Source of the DNA: MGBC114844 sp910585855
GTDB taxonomy: Bacteria > Bacillota > Clostridia > Lachnospirales > Lachnospiraceae
NCBI GenBank assembly: GCA_965646165.1
Contig: CBFFYP010000072.1
Coordinates: forward strand, 1 to 23,709
Direction of reading: 5' to 3'
Length of the DNA: 23,709 nucleotides
The position numbers were made by a program, and so were the translations under genes. Below the pieces are notes generated by a model that ran no database searches, was not told where the DNA came from, and worked only from the letters and a program-made list of their open reading frames with translations. Shown one piece after another: positions 8,648 through 16,561 of this stretch. Numbering within the stretch: the first letter of the stretch is position 1; each line of letters opens with the position of its first letter.

Positions 8648-8808
8648 GTTGACACTTAAGCATAATCTTTTCGTGCCTTTTTCTAAAACCACAAAATTAC
8701 ATTTTCAAAACAAGTTGACACTCAAGGATAGTCTTTTCGTACCAGCTATAACAATTTGCGATATTTCTTTACTTGCATATTGACACTCAAGCATAGTCTT
8801 TTCGTGCC
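8648..8808. CRISPR. Small CRISPR-like cluster (3 repeats, 2 spacers), no cas genes
   Basis: Three 30-bp direct repeats lie at 8648-8677, 8714-8743 and 8779-8808. The consensus begins GTTGACACTCAAGCATAGTC and ends TTTTCGTGCC. Copies differ from it at 2, 2 and 1 positions. The two intervening sequences are 36 and 35 bp and unrelated to each other, and similarity stops sharply at the repeat edges. This fits a tiny or decaying CRISPR array, but no cas gene is in the window, the copies are not identical, and I cannot match the repeat to a known type. A regulatory repeat cluster is the alternative. Between elements 3 and 4 (8422-8994) I see nothing else except AT-rich sequence. Confidence 0.5.
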
Positions 8809-8994
8809 TTATACATCCGCTACGAGAGGAAATGCTAAGAGCCTGTTCCATATCTTCTTCCATACATCTTTTTCAATATATTCAAGAAACTTTTATTCCA
8901 TATTACAGTAAAAAAATACTATTTTATTAATATACATCGAAATACAAAACAAATTCTTAAAAACGTTTCGATATCATTCTTTTTTATTTTTTCT

Positions 8995-9343
8995 TTCCGG
9001 TGTCAAGAAACAGCCAGATGCGAAAACCCTAGGCAGACTGCAGTGACTTTGGAAAAAAGTTAGAAGTTCTTAACTTCTGCTAGAAAACCTAAGATTTTTT
9101 GCATATCCTGCTTCCATGCAGGGTATGCAAAAAAAGGGGCGTGTTTAGCCCGTATAAAAGAGAAGCCATCTTATTACAGTGGATCACATCCTTTGGTATG
9201 CCAGTAACGTTTTGGCTGCCATAAGGGCGAATTGCGCCCCGGTCTGTCTGGTTGGATGCGTTATTATGCAGAAGTTTAGAACTTCTTACTTTTTGGAAAC
9301 CGGAACAGCAGTCTGCCTAGGGTTTTCGCATCTGGCGTCCTCC
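8995..9343 (+). repeat. Interspersed long-hairpin element, copy 4
   Basis: This is the best preserved copy, read on the plus strand. The 5' arm 9013-9041 and 3' arm 9308-9336 are perfectly complementary over 29 bp (GCCAGATGCG, AAAACCC, TAGGCAGACTGC). A second block (AAAAAGT-AGAAGTTCT-AACTTCTGC) pairs apart from two conserved T.T oppositions. The internal hairpin 9101-9128 has ten pairs including one G.U, with T6 before and A7 after. Next come GGGGCGTGTTTAGCC and the core GTAACGTTTTGG, then AAGGGCGAATTGCGCCCCGG. Its 5' end faces that of copy 3. Its 3' end lies about 45 bp before the promoter of the plus-strand peptide gene. Confidence 0.9.
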
Positions 9344-9387
9344 CCCCAAAAAAATTATCTGACATCTTGAACTTTTTCTGTCCTCTC

Positions 9388-9416
9388 TTTACATCTCGCC
9401 ACAATCATGCTATCAT
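9388..9416 (+). promoter_or_regulatory. Sigma-A promoter of the small plus-strand gene
   Basis: TTTACA (9388-9393) and TATCAT (9411-9416) are separated by exactly 17 bp. Transcription would start near 9423, about 70 nt before the ATG at 9495. It is the only plus-strand promoter I support here and strengthens the case that the short open frame is real. Confidence 0.6.
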
Positions 9417-9494
9417 AATTCTACTTGATAAAAAAATTTCAAGCCCCAATCATTCCATACAATTCAAAACACATATACAAAAAAGAGGTATCCT

Positions 9495-9602
9495 ATGAAA
9501 AAAATAAAAAAAATAGATCTGCAAGAAAATAGTTGGCTTATTTCCATCTTAATCTGTTTTATCCTAACAGGTATCCTATTCCTCTCTGTTGCCACCTTCT
9601 AG
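9495..9602 (+). CDS. Small single-pass membrane peptide, unknown function
   Basis: A 35-residue peptide begins with a basic stretch (MKKIKKIDLQENSW). It continues into one hydrophobic helix of about 20 residues (LISILICFILTGILFLSVAT) that runs to the C-terminus. The ATG has AGAGG about seven bases upstream, a 17-bp-spaced promoter at 9388, and a hairpin terminator 23 bp after the stop. It is predicted to sit in the cytoplasmic membrane with a short basic tail in the cytosol. I do not recognise the family. The size and shape would fit a membrane regulator or a type I toxin-like peptide, but no antisense RNA is evident. It is the only minority-strand gene here. Confidence 0.55.
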   Translation: MKKIKKIDLQENSWLISILICFILTGILFLSVATF

Positions 9603-9625
9603 CATCAAAAAAATTCATTCAAAAA

Positions 9626-9655
9626 TTCCCAGACAGAATCTCTCCTGCCTGGGAA
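9626..9655. terminator. Bidirectional terminator between spoVG and the small peptide gene
   Basis: TTCCCAGACAG and CTGCCTGGGAA form an 11-position stem with one mismatch and an 8-base loop. On the minus strand it is followed by TTTTTGAATGAATTTTTTT, ending the glgC-glgD-spoVG transcript. On the plus strand it is followed by a weaker T-rich stretch that could end the small peptide transcript. Confidence 0.78.
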
Positions 9656-9698
9656 ACCTATTTCTTATTCTGTTTTTAGAAAGGGAATTTTCTTCTGT

Positions 9699-9983
9699 CT
9701 AATCTTCCGTTGCCTGCTCTTCCATTTCTTTTAAAGCTGTTTCGTATTTTTCCAGAATAATTTTCTGCATCACTTCACGGGTTTCCGAATTAATCGGATG
9801 TGCAATATCACGGTACTCACCGTCAGACGCTTTTCGGCTTGGCATTGCAATAAATAATCCTTTTTCGCCTTCAATCACTTTAATATCATGAATCACAAAC
9901 TCATTGTCTAAAGTAATTGATACAACTGCTTTCATCTTACCTTCCTTTGCAACCTTTCGAACCCTTACATCTGTAATCTGCAT
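9699..9983 (-). CDS. spoVG: Septation/sporulation regulator SpoVG
   Basis: SpoVG is a small nucleic-acid-binding regulator named for stage V sporulation; in Bacillus it affects asymmetric septation and cortex formation, and in other Firmicutes it acts as a global regulator. The protein (94 residues from this start) aligns end to end with the family: MQITDVRVRKV, ASITLD-type VVSITLDNEFVIHDIKVIEG, GLFIAMPSRK and the hallmark GEYRDIAHPINS. An ATG two codons upstream (9989) is possible, but AAGGG lies nine bases from the chosen ATG and only three from the other, and Bacillus SpoVG starts at the equivalent position. It follows glgD by 42 bp and shares its terminator, so it is probably the last gene of the glg transcript. 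Confidence 0.95.
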   Translation of the reverse strand: MQITDVRVRKVAKEGKMKAVVSITLDNEFVIHDIKVIEGEKGLFIAMPSRKASDGEYRDIAHPINSETREVMQKIILEKYETALKEMEEQATED

Positions 9984-10025
9984 TCTCATCTTCCCTTCAC
10001 AACTAAACGTCTTATCCTTTGCAGG

Positions 10026-11147
10026 CTATAACGCATACCTCTCGTTCTTTTCAAGAACAATTTTAATCTGATCCGGATTTCCGATATGGGTTGTGTTTGC
10101 CCGAATTGTATCACGGCTCTCTACAATACAGTTTTCAATATAGGTATTATCACCAATATAAACGTCATTTAATACAATCGAATTCTTAATTACACAATTA
10201 TTTCCAATATAAGTTTTCTTAAATAAAACAGAATTTTCTACCTTACCATTTACAATACTTCCGCTGGAAATCAAGCTGTTTCGAACTTCAGCGCCCGGAT
10301 TGTACTTTGCAGGCGGTAAATCATCAATCTTCGAATATACTTCTGGATATTCCTTAAAGAAATAATTTCTGACTTCTGGATTCAGGAAATCCATATTGGT
10401 TTTATAATAAGCATCTACAGAAGAAATACTTCTCCAATAGCTGTCCATCTGATAAGCATAAATTCTCTTTAAATTCTTATAGCGTACTAAAACATCGCTT
10501 ACAAAGTCCTTTCTGCCTTCCTGTGCGCAGCGTTCAATCAACTCAATCAACTGACGTCTGCGAATCACATAAATTCCAGTGGATAACTGACTAGAAGAAG
10601 CAACAACCGGTTTTTCTTCAAAATCGGTAATTCTTCCGTCCTCATCTGTCTTTACCAAACCAAAACGACAAGGATCTTCCCAATCTGGAACACTGTTTGT
10701 TACAACCGTAATATCTGCTTTCTTTGCAATATGATATTCTAATACTTTATTATAATCTAACTTATAGATGCTGTCACCGGAAGCAATTACTACATATGGC
10801 TCATGGCTTCTCTTTAAAAAGCTTAAATTCTGATAAATCGCATCTGCTGTCCCGCCATACCAATAACTGTTCTCTGTCGTAATTGTAGGAGTAAATACAA
10901 ATAAACCACCCTGTTTTCTTCCGAAATCCCACCATTTCGAAGAGCTAAGATGCTCATTTAGCGATCTTGCATTATACTGCGTAAATACCGCTACCTTCTG
11001 AATATGGGAATTTGACATATTACTTAATGTAAAATCAATCGCACGGTAGCTGCCGGCAACAGGCATTGCTGCAATTGCTCTTTTATTAGACAGCTCCTTC
11101 ATTCTACTATTATTACCACCTGCTAAAATAATACCAATGGCTCTCAT
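10026..11147 (-). CDS. glgD: GlgD subunit of glucose-1-phosphate adenylyltransferase
   Basis: This is the second subunit of ADP-glucose pyrophosphorylase (373 residues) in Firmicutes; it associates with GlgC and raises its activity. The nucleotidyltransferase fold is recognisable (IGIILAGG, IDFTLSNMSNS, IASGDSIYKLDY, DFEEKPVV). It is followed by a left-handed beta-helix built of hexapeptide-like repeats (VFFKKTYIGNNCVI-type, SIVLNDVYIGDNTYIENCIV). The catalytic signature is degenerate: the nucleotide loop reads AGGNNSRM rather than GGxGxRL, and KPA is replaced by KRA. This matches known GlgD proteins, which are thought to be weakly active or inactive alone. The ATG overlaps the glgC stop (ATGA), implying translational coupling. 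Confidence 0.94.
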   Translation of the reverse strand: MRAIGIILAGGNNSRMKELSNKRAIAAMPVAGSYRAIDFTLSNMSNSHIQKVAVFTQYNARSLNEHLSSSKWWDFGRKQGGLFVFTPTITTENSYWYGGTADAIYQNLSFLKRSHEPYVVIASGDSIYKLDYNKVLEYHIAKKADITVVTNSVPDWEDPCRFGLVKTDEDGRITDFEEKPVVASSSQLSTGIYVIRRRQLIELIERCAQEGRKDFVSDVLVRYKNLKRIYAYQMDSYWRSISSVDAYYKTNMDFLNPEVRNYFFKEYPEVYSKIDDLPPAKYNPGAEVRNSLISSGSIVNGKVENSVLFKKTYIGNNCVIKNSIVLNDVYIGDNTYIENCIVESRDTIRANTTHIGNPDQIKIVLEKNERYAL

Positions 11148-12418
11148 CGTGTTTCACCTGCCTTAATAATATACTCGCCGCTTTCCAGTTTCCCGTTTGG
11201 ATAATCGGACTCTTCTGTCTTACCAGAAATTGCAACATTCTTGCCAATCGTTACATTAGCCGGAATATAAGAATTTTCCCCAATCGTTACTAAATCAAAT
11301 GCATAAACTTTCGGATCATATTTGCTTGGTGCATATTCGCCTACGCCCAATACGACATTATCACTAATTTCAACATTTTCTGCAATAATTGCTTTATAAA
11401 CCTGAGCACCCTTTCCAATCGTAGTACCCTGCATAATAATGGAATCTCTAACAACTGTTCCTTCTCCCACTACTACACCCGGTCCAATTACCGAATTATA
11501 TACTTCACCGTATATTTCTGTGCCCTCTCCAATAATGCTTCGCTCTACCTTAGCTCCTGCAGCTATGTACTGCGGAGGAAGTGTATCACTCTTTGTATAG
11601 ATTCTCCAGAACTCTTCATATAGATTAAATACAGGAATAATATCAATTAATTCCATATTTGCTTCCCAATAAGAGCCTAAAGTTCCTACATCTTTCCAAT
11701 ACCCATTGTACTCATATGCAAATATTCTTCCGCCATTTTCAAAGCAATACGGAATAATATGCTTTCCAAAGTCACATCCGCTTACATCTGACATCTTTAT
11801 CAATGCTTCTTTTAATACTTTCCAGCTAAAGATATAGATACCCATAGAAGCTAAATTACTCTTTGGATTTTTCGGTTTTTCTTCAAATTCTATAATACGA
11901 TCATTTTCATCCGTTACGACAATACCGAAACGGCTTGCTTCTTCAATCGGAACAGGCATTGCAGCGATCGTAATATCTGCATTATTCGCCTTATGATATT
12001 CTAACATTACCTCATAATCCATCTTATAGATATGGTCACCGGAAAGGATTAATACATATTCTGGATTATACTGTTCCATATAAGTAAGATTCTGGTAAAT
12101 TGCATTGGCTGTACCGGAATACCACTCACTGTTTCCAATCTTTTCATATGGAGAGAGGATGGTTACACCACCTACATTTCGATCCAAATCCCACGGAATA
12201 CCAATTCCGATATGGGTATTCAGTCTTAATGGCTGATACTGGGTAAGAACACCTACCGTATCTACTCCTGAATTAATACAATTACTAAGTGGAAAATCAA
12301 TAATGCGGTACTTTCCCCCGAATGCCACTGCAGGTTTTGCCACCTGAGATGTCAAAACACCAAGTCGGCTTCCCTGTCCGCCTGCTAAAAGCATGGCTAT
12401 CATTTCTTTCTTAATCAC
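11144..12418 (-). CDS. glgC: Glucose-1-phosphate adenylyltransferase, catalytic subunit
   Basis: GlgC (424 residues) makes ADP-glucose from ATP and glucose-1-phosphate, the committed step of bacterial glycogen synthesis. Visible motifs are the nucleotide loop LLAGGQGSRL (10-19), KPAVAFGGKYRIIDFPLSNC, the metal-binding Asp in LSGDHIYKMDY (Asp128), and the sugar-phosphate lysine in FEEKPKNPKSN. A C-terminal beta-helix with many VxIG-like turns follows. The start is GTG, with AGAGGTG seven bases upstream. It has a -10 box at 12474 and overlaps glgD by 4 bp. Glycogen synthase, branching enzyme and phosphorylase genes are not in this window. Confidence 0.96.
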   Translation of the reverse strand: MIKKEMIAMLLAGGQGSRLGVLTSQVAKPAVAFGGKYRIIDFPLSNCINSGVDTVGVLTQYQPLRLNTHIGIGIPWDLDRNVGGVTILSPYEKIGNSEWYSGTANAIYQNLTYMEQYNPEYVLILSGDHIYKMDYEVMLEYHKANNADITIAAMPVPIEEASRFGIVVTDENDRIIEFEEKPKNPKSNLASMGIYIFSWKVLKEALIKMSDVSGCDFGKHIIPYCFENGGRIFAYEYNGYWKDVGTLGSYWEANMELIDIIPVFNLYEEFWRIYTKSDTLPPQYIAAGAKVERSIIGEGTEIYGEVYNSVIGPGVVVGEGTVVRDSIIMQGTTIGKGAQVYKAIIAENVEISDNVVLGVGEYAPSKYDPKVYAFDLVTIGENSYIPANVTIGKNVAISGKTEESDYPNGKLESGEYIIKAGETR

Positions 12419-12473
12419 GATATCACCTCTTGTTGTAGATTTCTATTTTTTAGTGCTATTCGCCCTGTAATGT

Positions 12474-12502
12474 ATTATAACACAAAAGTCTTTTTTTAGA
12501 AA
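12474..12502 (-). promoter_or_regulatory. Candidate promoter of glgC-glgD-spoVG
   Basis: A perfect TATAAT lies on the minus strand at 12479-12474, about 55 nt before the glgC start. The -35 region at 17-bp spacing (TTTCTA, 12502-12497) is poor. An imperfect AT-rich hairpin (AAACA, ATTT, AAAT, TGTTT) lies just upstream at about 12501-12524. The sequence suggests a promoter that may need an activator; this is inference. Confidence 0.45.
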
Positions 12503-12660
12503 CAGATTTTCTGAAATTTGTTTAGATTTTTTTCACATTTTCCGTCAATATTTTTTTTATTTTTATTTTTACGGCTGAACAGGCTGTTTCTCTGTATCAG
12601 AATGTGAAACTTCGTTCCTATTATTTCTGATTTTTGGTAATTTTTCACAAAATAAAGCCT

Positions 12661-15180
12661 TTATTCCCCCATTGCCACAAATTGATTCCCTTCTTTTTCA
12701 AATGCTTCTGTTCCATCCGAAAGACCGATTCGATAGGTTGTATTCGTCAGCGGATTTAAAATTACTGCATTATAGGGATCATAACCTATAATCAATACAT
12801 AACCGTCTTCCAATTTTCCAAGTACAGGCTTTCCTGTCTGTATAAAATAAAGAATCTGTCTTAAACTGCATCCCGTCAAATCTAGTCCCCTGCTTCCTGT
12901 CTGCTCTTCTAGTATCTCCAATGCACTTTCTCCGGCAGAGGTAAGCGGAACAGTATCCGTTAAAATCCCTTTTGAACGAAGCATAGCTTCCAGACAAAGA
13001 TTTAATGTATCTTTTTCTGATACTATTACAGAAATTCCCGAAAGATTGATGGTATCTAATGTATTATTTCGCTTCCAAATATATCCTCCGTCATCCCCAA
13101 GAATCACTCCTGCCTCATCCCAAGCAAGACAAATCGCCTCCCTTAGATTATCACTTGCCATAAAAAGCTTACCTCTTATATAAACATAATATAAGAACAT
13201 TGGATCTGACTCAAAACTTAAAACCAGATTTCCCTCCCCTCTGCTTTGAATTTTTTCAATATATCCTGTCTTTAATGTATGTGTTCCTACACTGCTGATT
13301 AAATTAATACCAAGTTCTTTCTTTTTTAGTTCTGTAGCAATCTGACTGGCTGTCAACGACTTTGTATTGGCAGAATCATTATTTGTAATATACTCTTCCT
13401 CCGCCTTTTTATACTCTCCTTCCTCTGTCTTTTGATATCGCTTTAGTGTAATCATATTGTCTGCCGTAATCTCTGCTTCTGTAAAATAATACCCCTCTTT
13501 ATGATAAGAACCAACCTGCCTTTCTTCTTTATCCATAATTGTTAAATAAGACATATAACATTCTGTCTGTCCTGTTGCCGTCTTTCTGATTTCTTCATCC
13601 CTTGCCGTACCATATGCCAAATCTTCATCAATAAACCCAATAACCTGAAGATTCTCTCCCTCCTTTGCATAAATTGTAAACTCTCTATTTTCATCTAAAA
13701 GCAATACATGAATTTCCTTTGCAAAGTAATGGTCTTCTCCCTCCTGCCATGCCAAAATATTTCCAGACGGGCTAATCACATAGTATCCTTCTTTTAGTCC
13801 AGTTATCTGTGTAATATACTCATGACTGATAAAATCCATTGCATAATAATTTCCCTCTAATAAAAAATGAATAATGCTCTCCCCTGTAATCGTAAATAAT
13901 TTTCCTAGATTTTCCTTTAAATAATCCGCTGACTTCTGATACGGAATATAAAATAATTCCTCTGCTATATTTTCTTCATAGATATAACGATAGAGAATCA
14001 ATCCTACTTTTCCCTCATGAAGCCCTCTGTTCATATAGCCATGCACTAAAAAATAAACATCCCCATTTTCTTGTGTTTTTACAATTTCAATATCATGTTT
14101 TTTATAACTGCTTCGTACTCCGTCATCCGCCGAATCATAAAAACTAAAAATACAGCGCATCGTATTAAGTCCCGAACGGTAATACCAAAGCTCCCCATTT
14201 GATACAAAACAAGTAATATCTCCCTTTGCACCAGAAACCATTTTTACCTGTGTATCCGGCTGAATCCCTAAATTAATTCGGCTTCCATTGATATTTTCAC
14301 TGACCGGCAAAAACGCCTGACTCATTGTTCGCTTATAGGTCAGCAAAAAAGTTCTTTCTTCGGTATAGCGTGTACGAAAAAATTCAACAATATCATACTG
14401 TTCCTTTGTTCCGTACATATTTTTTGCCTCTACCCGATAGCTCAATTCCATACAGGTCACATTGTCATTAATTTCCAAAATCGCTGCCTGCGGCTTTGAC
14501 AACTGTGTTACTTCCAAATCCCCCCATGTAATCTGAGAAAAACTAGAATAAATATCCACTGCACCAAAATTGGTATTATCCCCTTGCGAACCTGACTCCA
14601 AATATTTTACCAGTTCCTCTGCTTCCTCTTTATCAAATGTCCTTTTACTAAAATCCAACACATAGGAAAGCTTATCCGAAATCTGCTCTGTACCGTCTAT
14701 AATTCTTGTATAATAATTTATCATCGGATGCGCTTCTGTCATAAGATGAAGCACCATAGTATATTCCTCGTCCTCTTCAATTAAATTTTCAATTTCCAGA
14801 GTAACCTCAATATAAGTATCATATGTTTCCCAATCCGATACTTCTGTCCGTTCAATTAAACGTGCCTGATCCAAAGAACGAATTTCATAGGAAATAAATG
14901 TAATCGAATTGCCGTAAGTATCCACCTGTATGGTTAAATTGCGATCCTCCTCCAAAGGAGTAATCGTATCCCGCATAGAAGCTGCATCCATGCTGTCTTT
15001 ATATCCATGTAAACAATTAATCCGCTCATTTCCTGCCATCATATAAATAACCGGCAGCGTTGCCGATTCCATATTAATCATATCTGTCTTTTCTGTTCTG
15101 TTCAGTTTCCAGAAAACCCCCGCCGCTACAGCCGTAAATAAAAGAAAGAGCAAAACCATTCGTCTGAAAATCTTCTTCAT
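12661..15180 (-). CDS. Membrane-anchored protein with degenerate C39-like C-terminal domain
   Basis: This 839-residue protein has one N-terminal membrane anchor (about 5-25, LLFLLFTAVAAGVFW) after a short basic start, so the bulk should be outside the cell. Residues about 35-700 are rich in beta strands and repeated aromatic or charged turns, perhaps a propeller-like fold; I recognise no catalytic motif there. The last 120 residues (719-839) resemble a papain-like C39 fold: a helix LCLEAMLRSKGI, an AGESALEIL helix, TGKPVLGKLEDGYVLIIGYD, then VILNPLTNTTYRIG. In active C39 enzymes the helix carries a Cys and the GYD strand is preceded by His. Here those positions look like Thr and Gly, suggesting a non-enzymatic sensor or binding domain. 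The ATG at 15180 has only a weak ribosome site. It lies 90 bp after the methyltransferase gene. Function unknown. Confidence 0.75.
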   Translation of the reverse strand: MKKIFRRMVLLFLLFTAVAAGVFWKLNRTEKTDMINMESATLPVIYMMAGNERINCLHGYKDSMDAASMRDTITPLEEDRNLTIQVDTYGNSITFISYEIRSLDQARLIERTEVSDWETYDTYIEVTLEIENLIEEDEEYTMVLHLMTEAHPMINYYTRIIDGTEQISDKLSYVLDFSKRTFDKEEAEELVKYLESGSQGDNTNFGAVDIYSSFSQITWGDLEVTQLSKPQAAILEINDNVTCMELSYRVEAKNMYGTKEQYDIVEFFRTRYTEERTFLLTYKRTMSQAFLPVSENINGSRINLGIQPDTQVKMVSGAKGDITCFVSNGELWYYRSGLNTMRCIFSFYDSADDGVRSSYKKHDIEIVKTQENGDVYFLVHGYMNRGLHEGKVGLILYRYIYEENIAEELFYIPYQKSADYLKENLGKLFTITGESIIHFLLEGNYYAMDFISHEYITQITGLKEGYYVISPSGNILAWQEGEDHYFAKEIHVLLLDENREFTIYAKEGENLQVIGFIDEDLAYGTARDEEIRKTATGQTECYMSYLTIMDKEERQVGSYHKEGYYFTEAEITADNMITLKRYQKTEEGEYKKAEEEYITNNDSANTKSLTASQIATELKKKELGINLISSVGTHTLKTGYIEKIQSRGEGNLVLSFESDPMFLYYVYIRGKLFMASDNLREAICLAWDEAGVILGDDGGYIWKRNNTLDTINLSGISVIVSEKDTLNLCLEAMLRSKGILTDTVPLTSAGESALEILEEQTGSRGLDLTGCSLRQILYFIQTGKPVLGKLEDGYVLIIGYDPYNAVILNPLTNTTYRIGLSDGTEAFEKEGNQFVAMGE

Positions 15181-15270
15181 ACACTATACCCGCTTTCTAT
15201 AGAATCGTTTTCATCCCTCTGTCCCCTTATTTTTTTCCTCTCCACTCTATTTTAATCTCTAATCCAATTT

Positions 15271-16434
15271 TTAATTTTTTTTCTCTCCTTCAAGTAGTTG
15301 TTTTAGTGTTGGATTGACATCAAAAAATGTTTCTATTCTTCTTAGTTCCTCTGTATTATTGGCAGATTCTCCCTGATAAATACTGCGTATTAAAATATTT
15401 TTCGGCGTATGTTCCATATCGATAAACTCCAAAAGCTGTGTCCGATACCCGCAAAATTCTAAATATTGTGCCCTCATAGCATCAGTCAGTAAAGCAGCAA
15501 CCCTCTCTTTTACAATACCATACTGAAAAATAGAAGAAAGCTCTTTACTTTTCATCTGTTTGTTCCACTCATGCTGACAGCACGGAACAGATAAAATTAC
15601 TTTCGCTCCCCACCTTACTGCTTTATAAAGCGCATAATCCGTGGCAGTATCACAAGCATGAAGCGTTACTACCATATCCGCCTGACTGACTCCAGCATAA
15701 GAAGCAATATCTCCCTTTAAAAATTCCAAATCTTTATAATGATATTTTTTTGCCAGCTTTGAACAATTTTCAATTACGTCTTCTTTTAAATCCAATCCAA
15801 TCACATGAATATCATATCCATTCAACTCTTTTAAATAATAATAAATTGCAAACGTCAAATAAGATTTCCCGCACCCAAAATCAATAATTGTCAGCTTTTT
15901 TTCTTTCGGCAGCTTTGGCAGAATATCCTCAATAAACTCTAGAAAGCGATTGATCTGTTTAAACTTATCATATCTGCTTTGAACAATTTTCCCCTCCTTT
16001 GTCATCACCCCTAGTTCTTCCAAAAACGGGACATATTTCCCTTCCTCCAAAATATAATGCTTTTTTTTATTATGAGAAAGACTTCCCTCTTTTCTTTGAT
16101 TTTTCTGCTGTTTTGAAAGAATCGTATAATTTCCCTGCTTATTTCCCAAAATTGTTATCGACTCCTGTTCCGTCAAAATCTGTCCCTGCTTAAACTCCAA
16201 AGCCAAAAGCCGAAGTGCCTCTTTTTGCATCTCTTTTTGAGTCATATTCTCATGGAATACCTTTGTTCCAATATAACGGGAAACTTGAAAAAGTATTTGA
16301 TTTTTTACCAAAACAGGGCGCACTTTTACCTTAGATACCACTCCCTTTTTTCTCACACCACTAAATACCATCTGTATACAATTTTCATTTATTACTTCTT
16401 CTAGTTTTTTTGCTACTTGTTCCTGTGTTTCCAT
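15271..16434 (-). CDS. SAM-dependent methyltransferase (Methyltransf_32-like)
   Basis: This 387-residue cytosolic protein carries a class I methyltransferase domain in its second half. Motif I is IIDFGCGKSYLTFAIYYY (about 183-200), followed by the acidic strand end VIGLDLKEDV (about 211-220). LHACDTATD (258-266) and the family-typical PCCQHEW (284-290) follow. This pattern resembles the Methyltransf_32 family, members of which are thought to act on RNA or protein; the substrate cannot be told here. The first 130 residues are basic and lysine-rich, perhaps for nucleic acid binding. The ATG has GGTGG four bases upstream. It precedes the large membrane-anchored gene by 90 bp. Confidence 0.82.
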   Translation of the reverse strand: METQEQVAKKLEEVINENCIQMVFSGVRKKGVVSKVKVRPVLVKNQILFQVSRYIGTKVFHENMTQKEMQKEALRLLALEFKQGQILTEQESITILGNKQGNYTILSKQQKNQRKEGSLSHNKKKHYILEEGKYVPFLEELGVMTKEGKIVQSRYDKFKQINRFLEFIEDILPKLPKEKKLTIIDFGCGKSYLTFAIYYYLKELNGYDIHVIGLDLKEDVIENCSKLAKKYHYKDLEFLKGDIASYAGVSQADMVVTLHACDTATDYALYKAVRWGAKVILSVPCCQHEWNKQMKSKELSSIFQYGIVKERVAALLTDAMRAQYLEFCGYRTQLLEFIDMEHTPKNILIRSIYQGESANNTEELRRIETFFDVNPTLKQLLEGEKKN

Positions 16435-16484
16435 TTTTCCACCAATTCTTTCCGATTATTTTACTTCTTCTTTCTATGTAAAAG

Positions 16485-16511
16485 AATGGAGACAGTTCCA
16501 CCATCTCCATT
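16485..16511 (-). terminator. Intrinsic terminator after the Pro/Gly-rich protein gene
   Basis: AATGGAGA and TCTCCATT form an 8-bp perfect stem with an 11-base loop. On the minus strand the 3' side continues as CTTTTACAT. It separates the Pro/Gly-rich gene from the methyltransferase. Confidence 0.65.
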
Positions 16512-16561
16512 TCTCTTTTCCCCCTGCCTTGGTTCCTACTCTTGATTATACGGATCGCATT

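Noticed and set aside
8071..9343. Insertion sequence or composite transposon
   Set aside because: No transposase frame and no target-site duplication were found, and the strand-specific G.U pattern suits an RNA better. A non-autonomous element moved in trans cannot be excluded.
12497..12530. Plus-strand terminator-like hairpin followed by T7 upstream of glgC
   Set aside because: No plus-strand gene ends there. The stem is short and AT-rich, so it is mentioned only with the glgC promoter.
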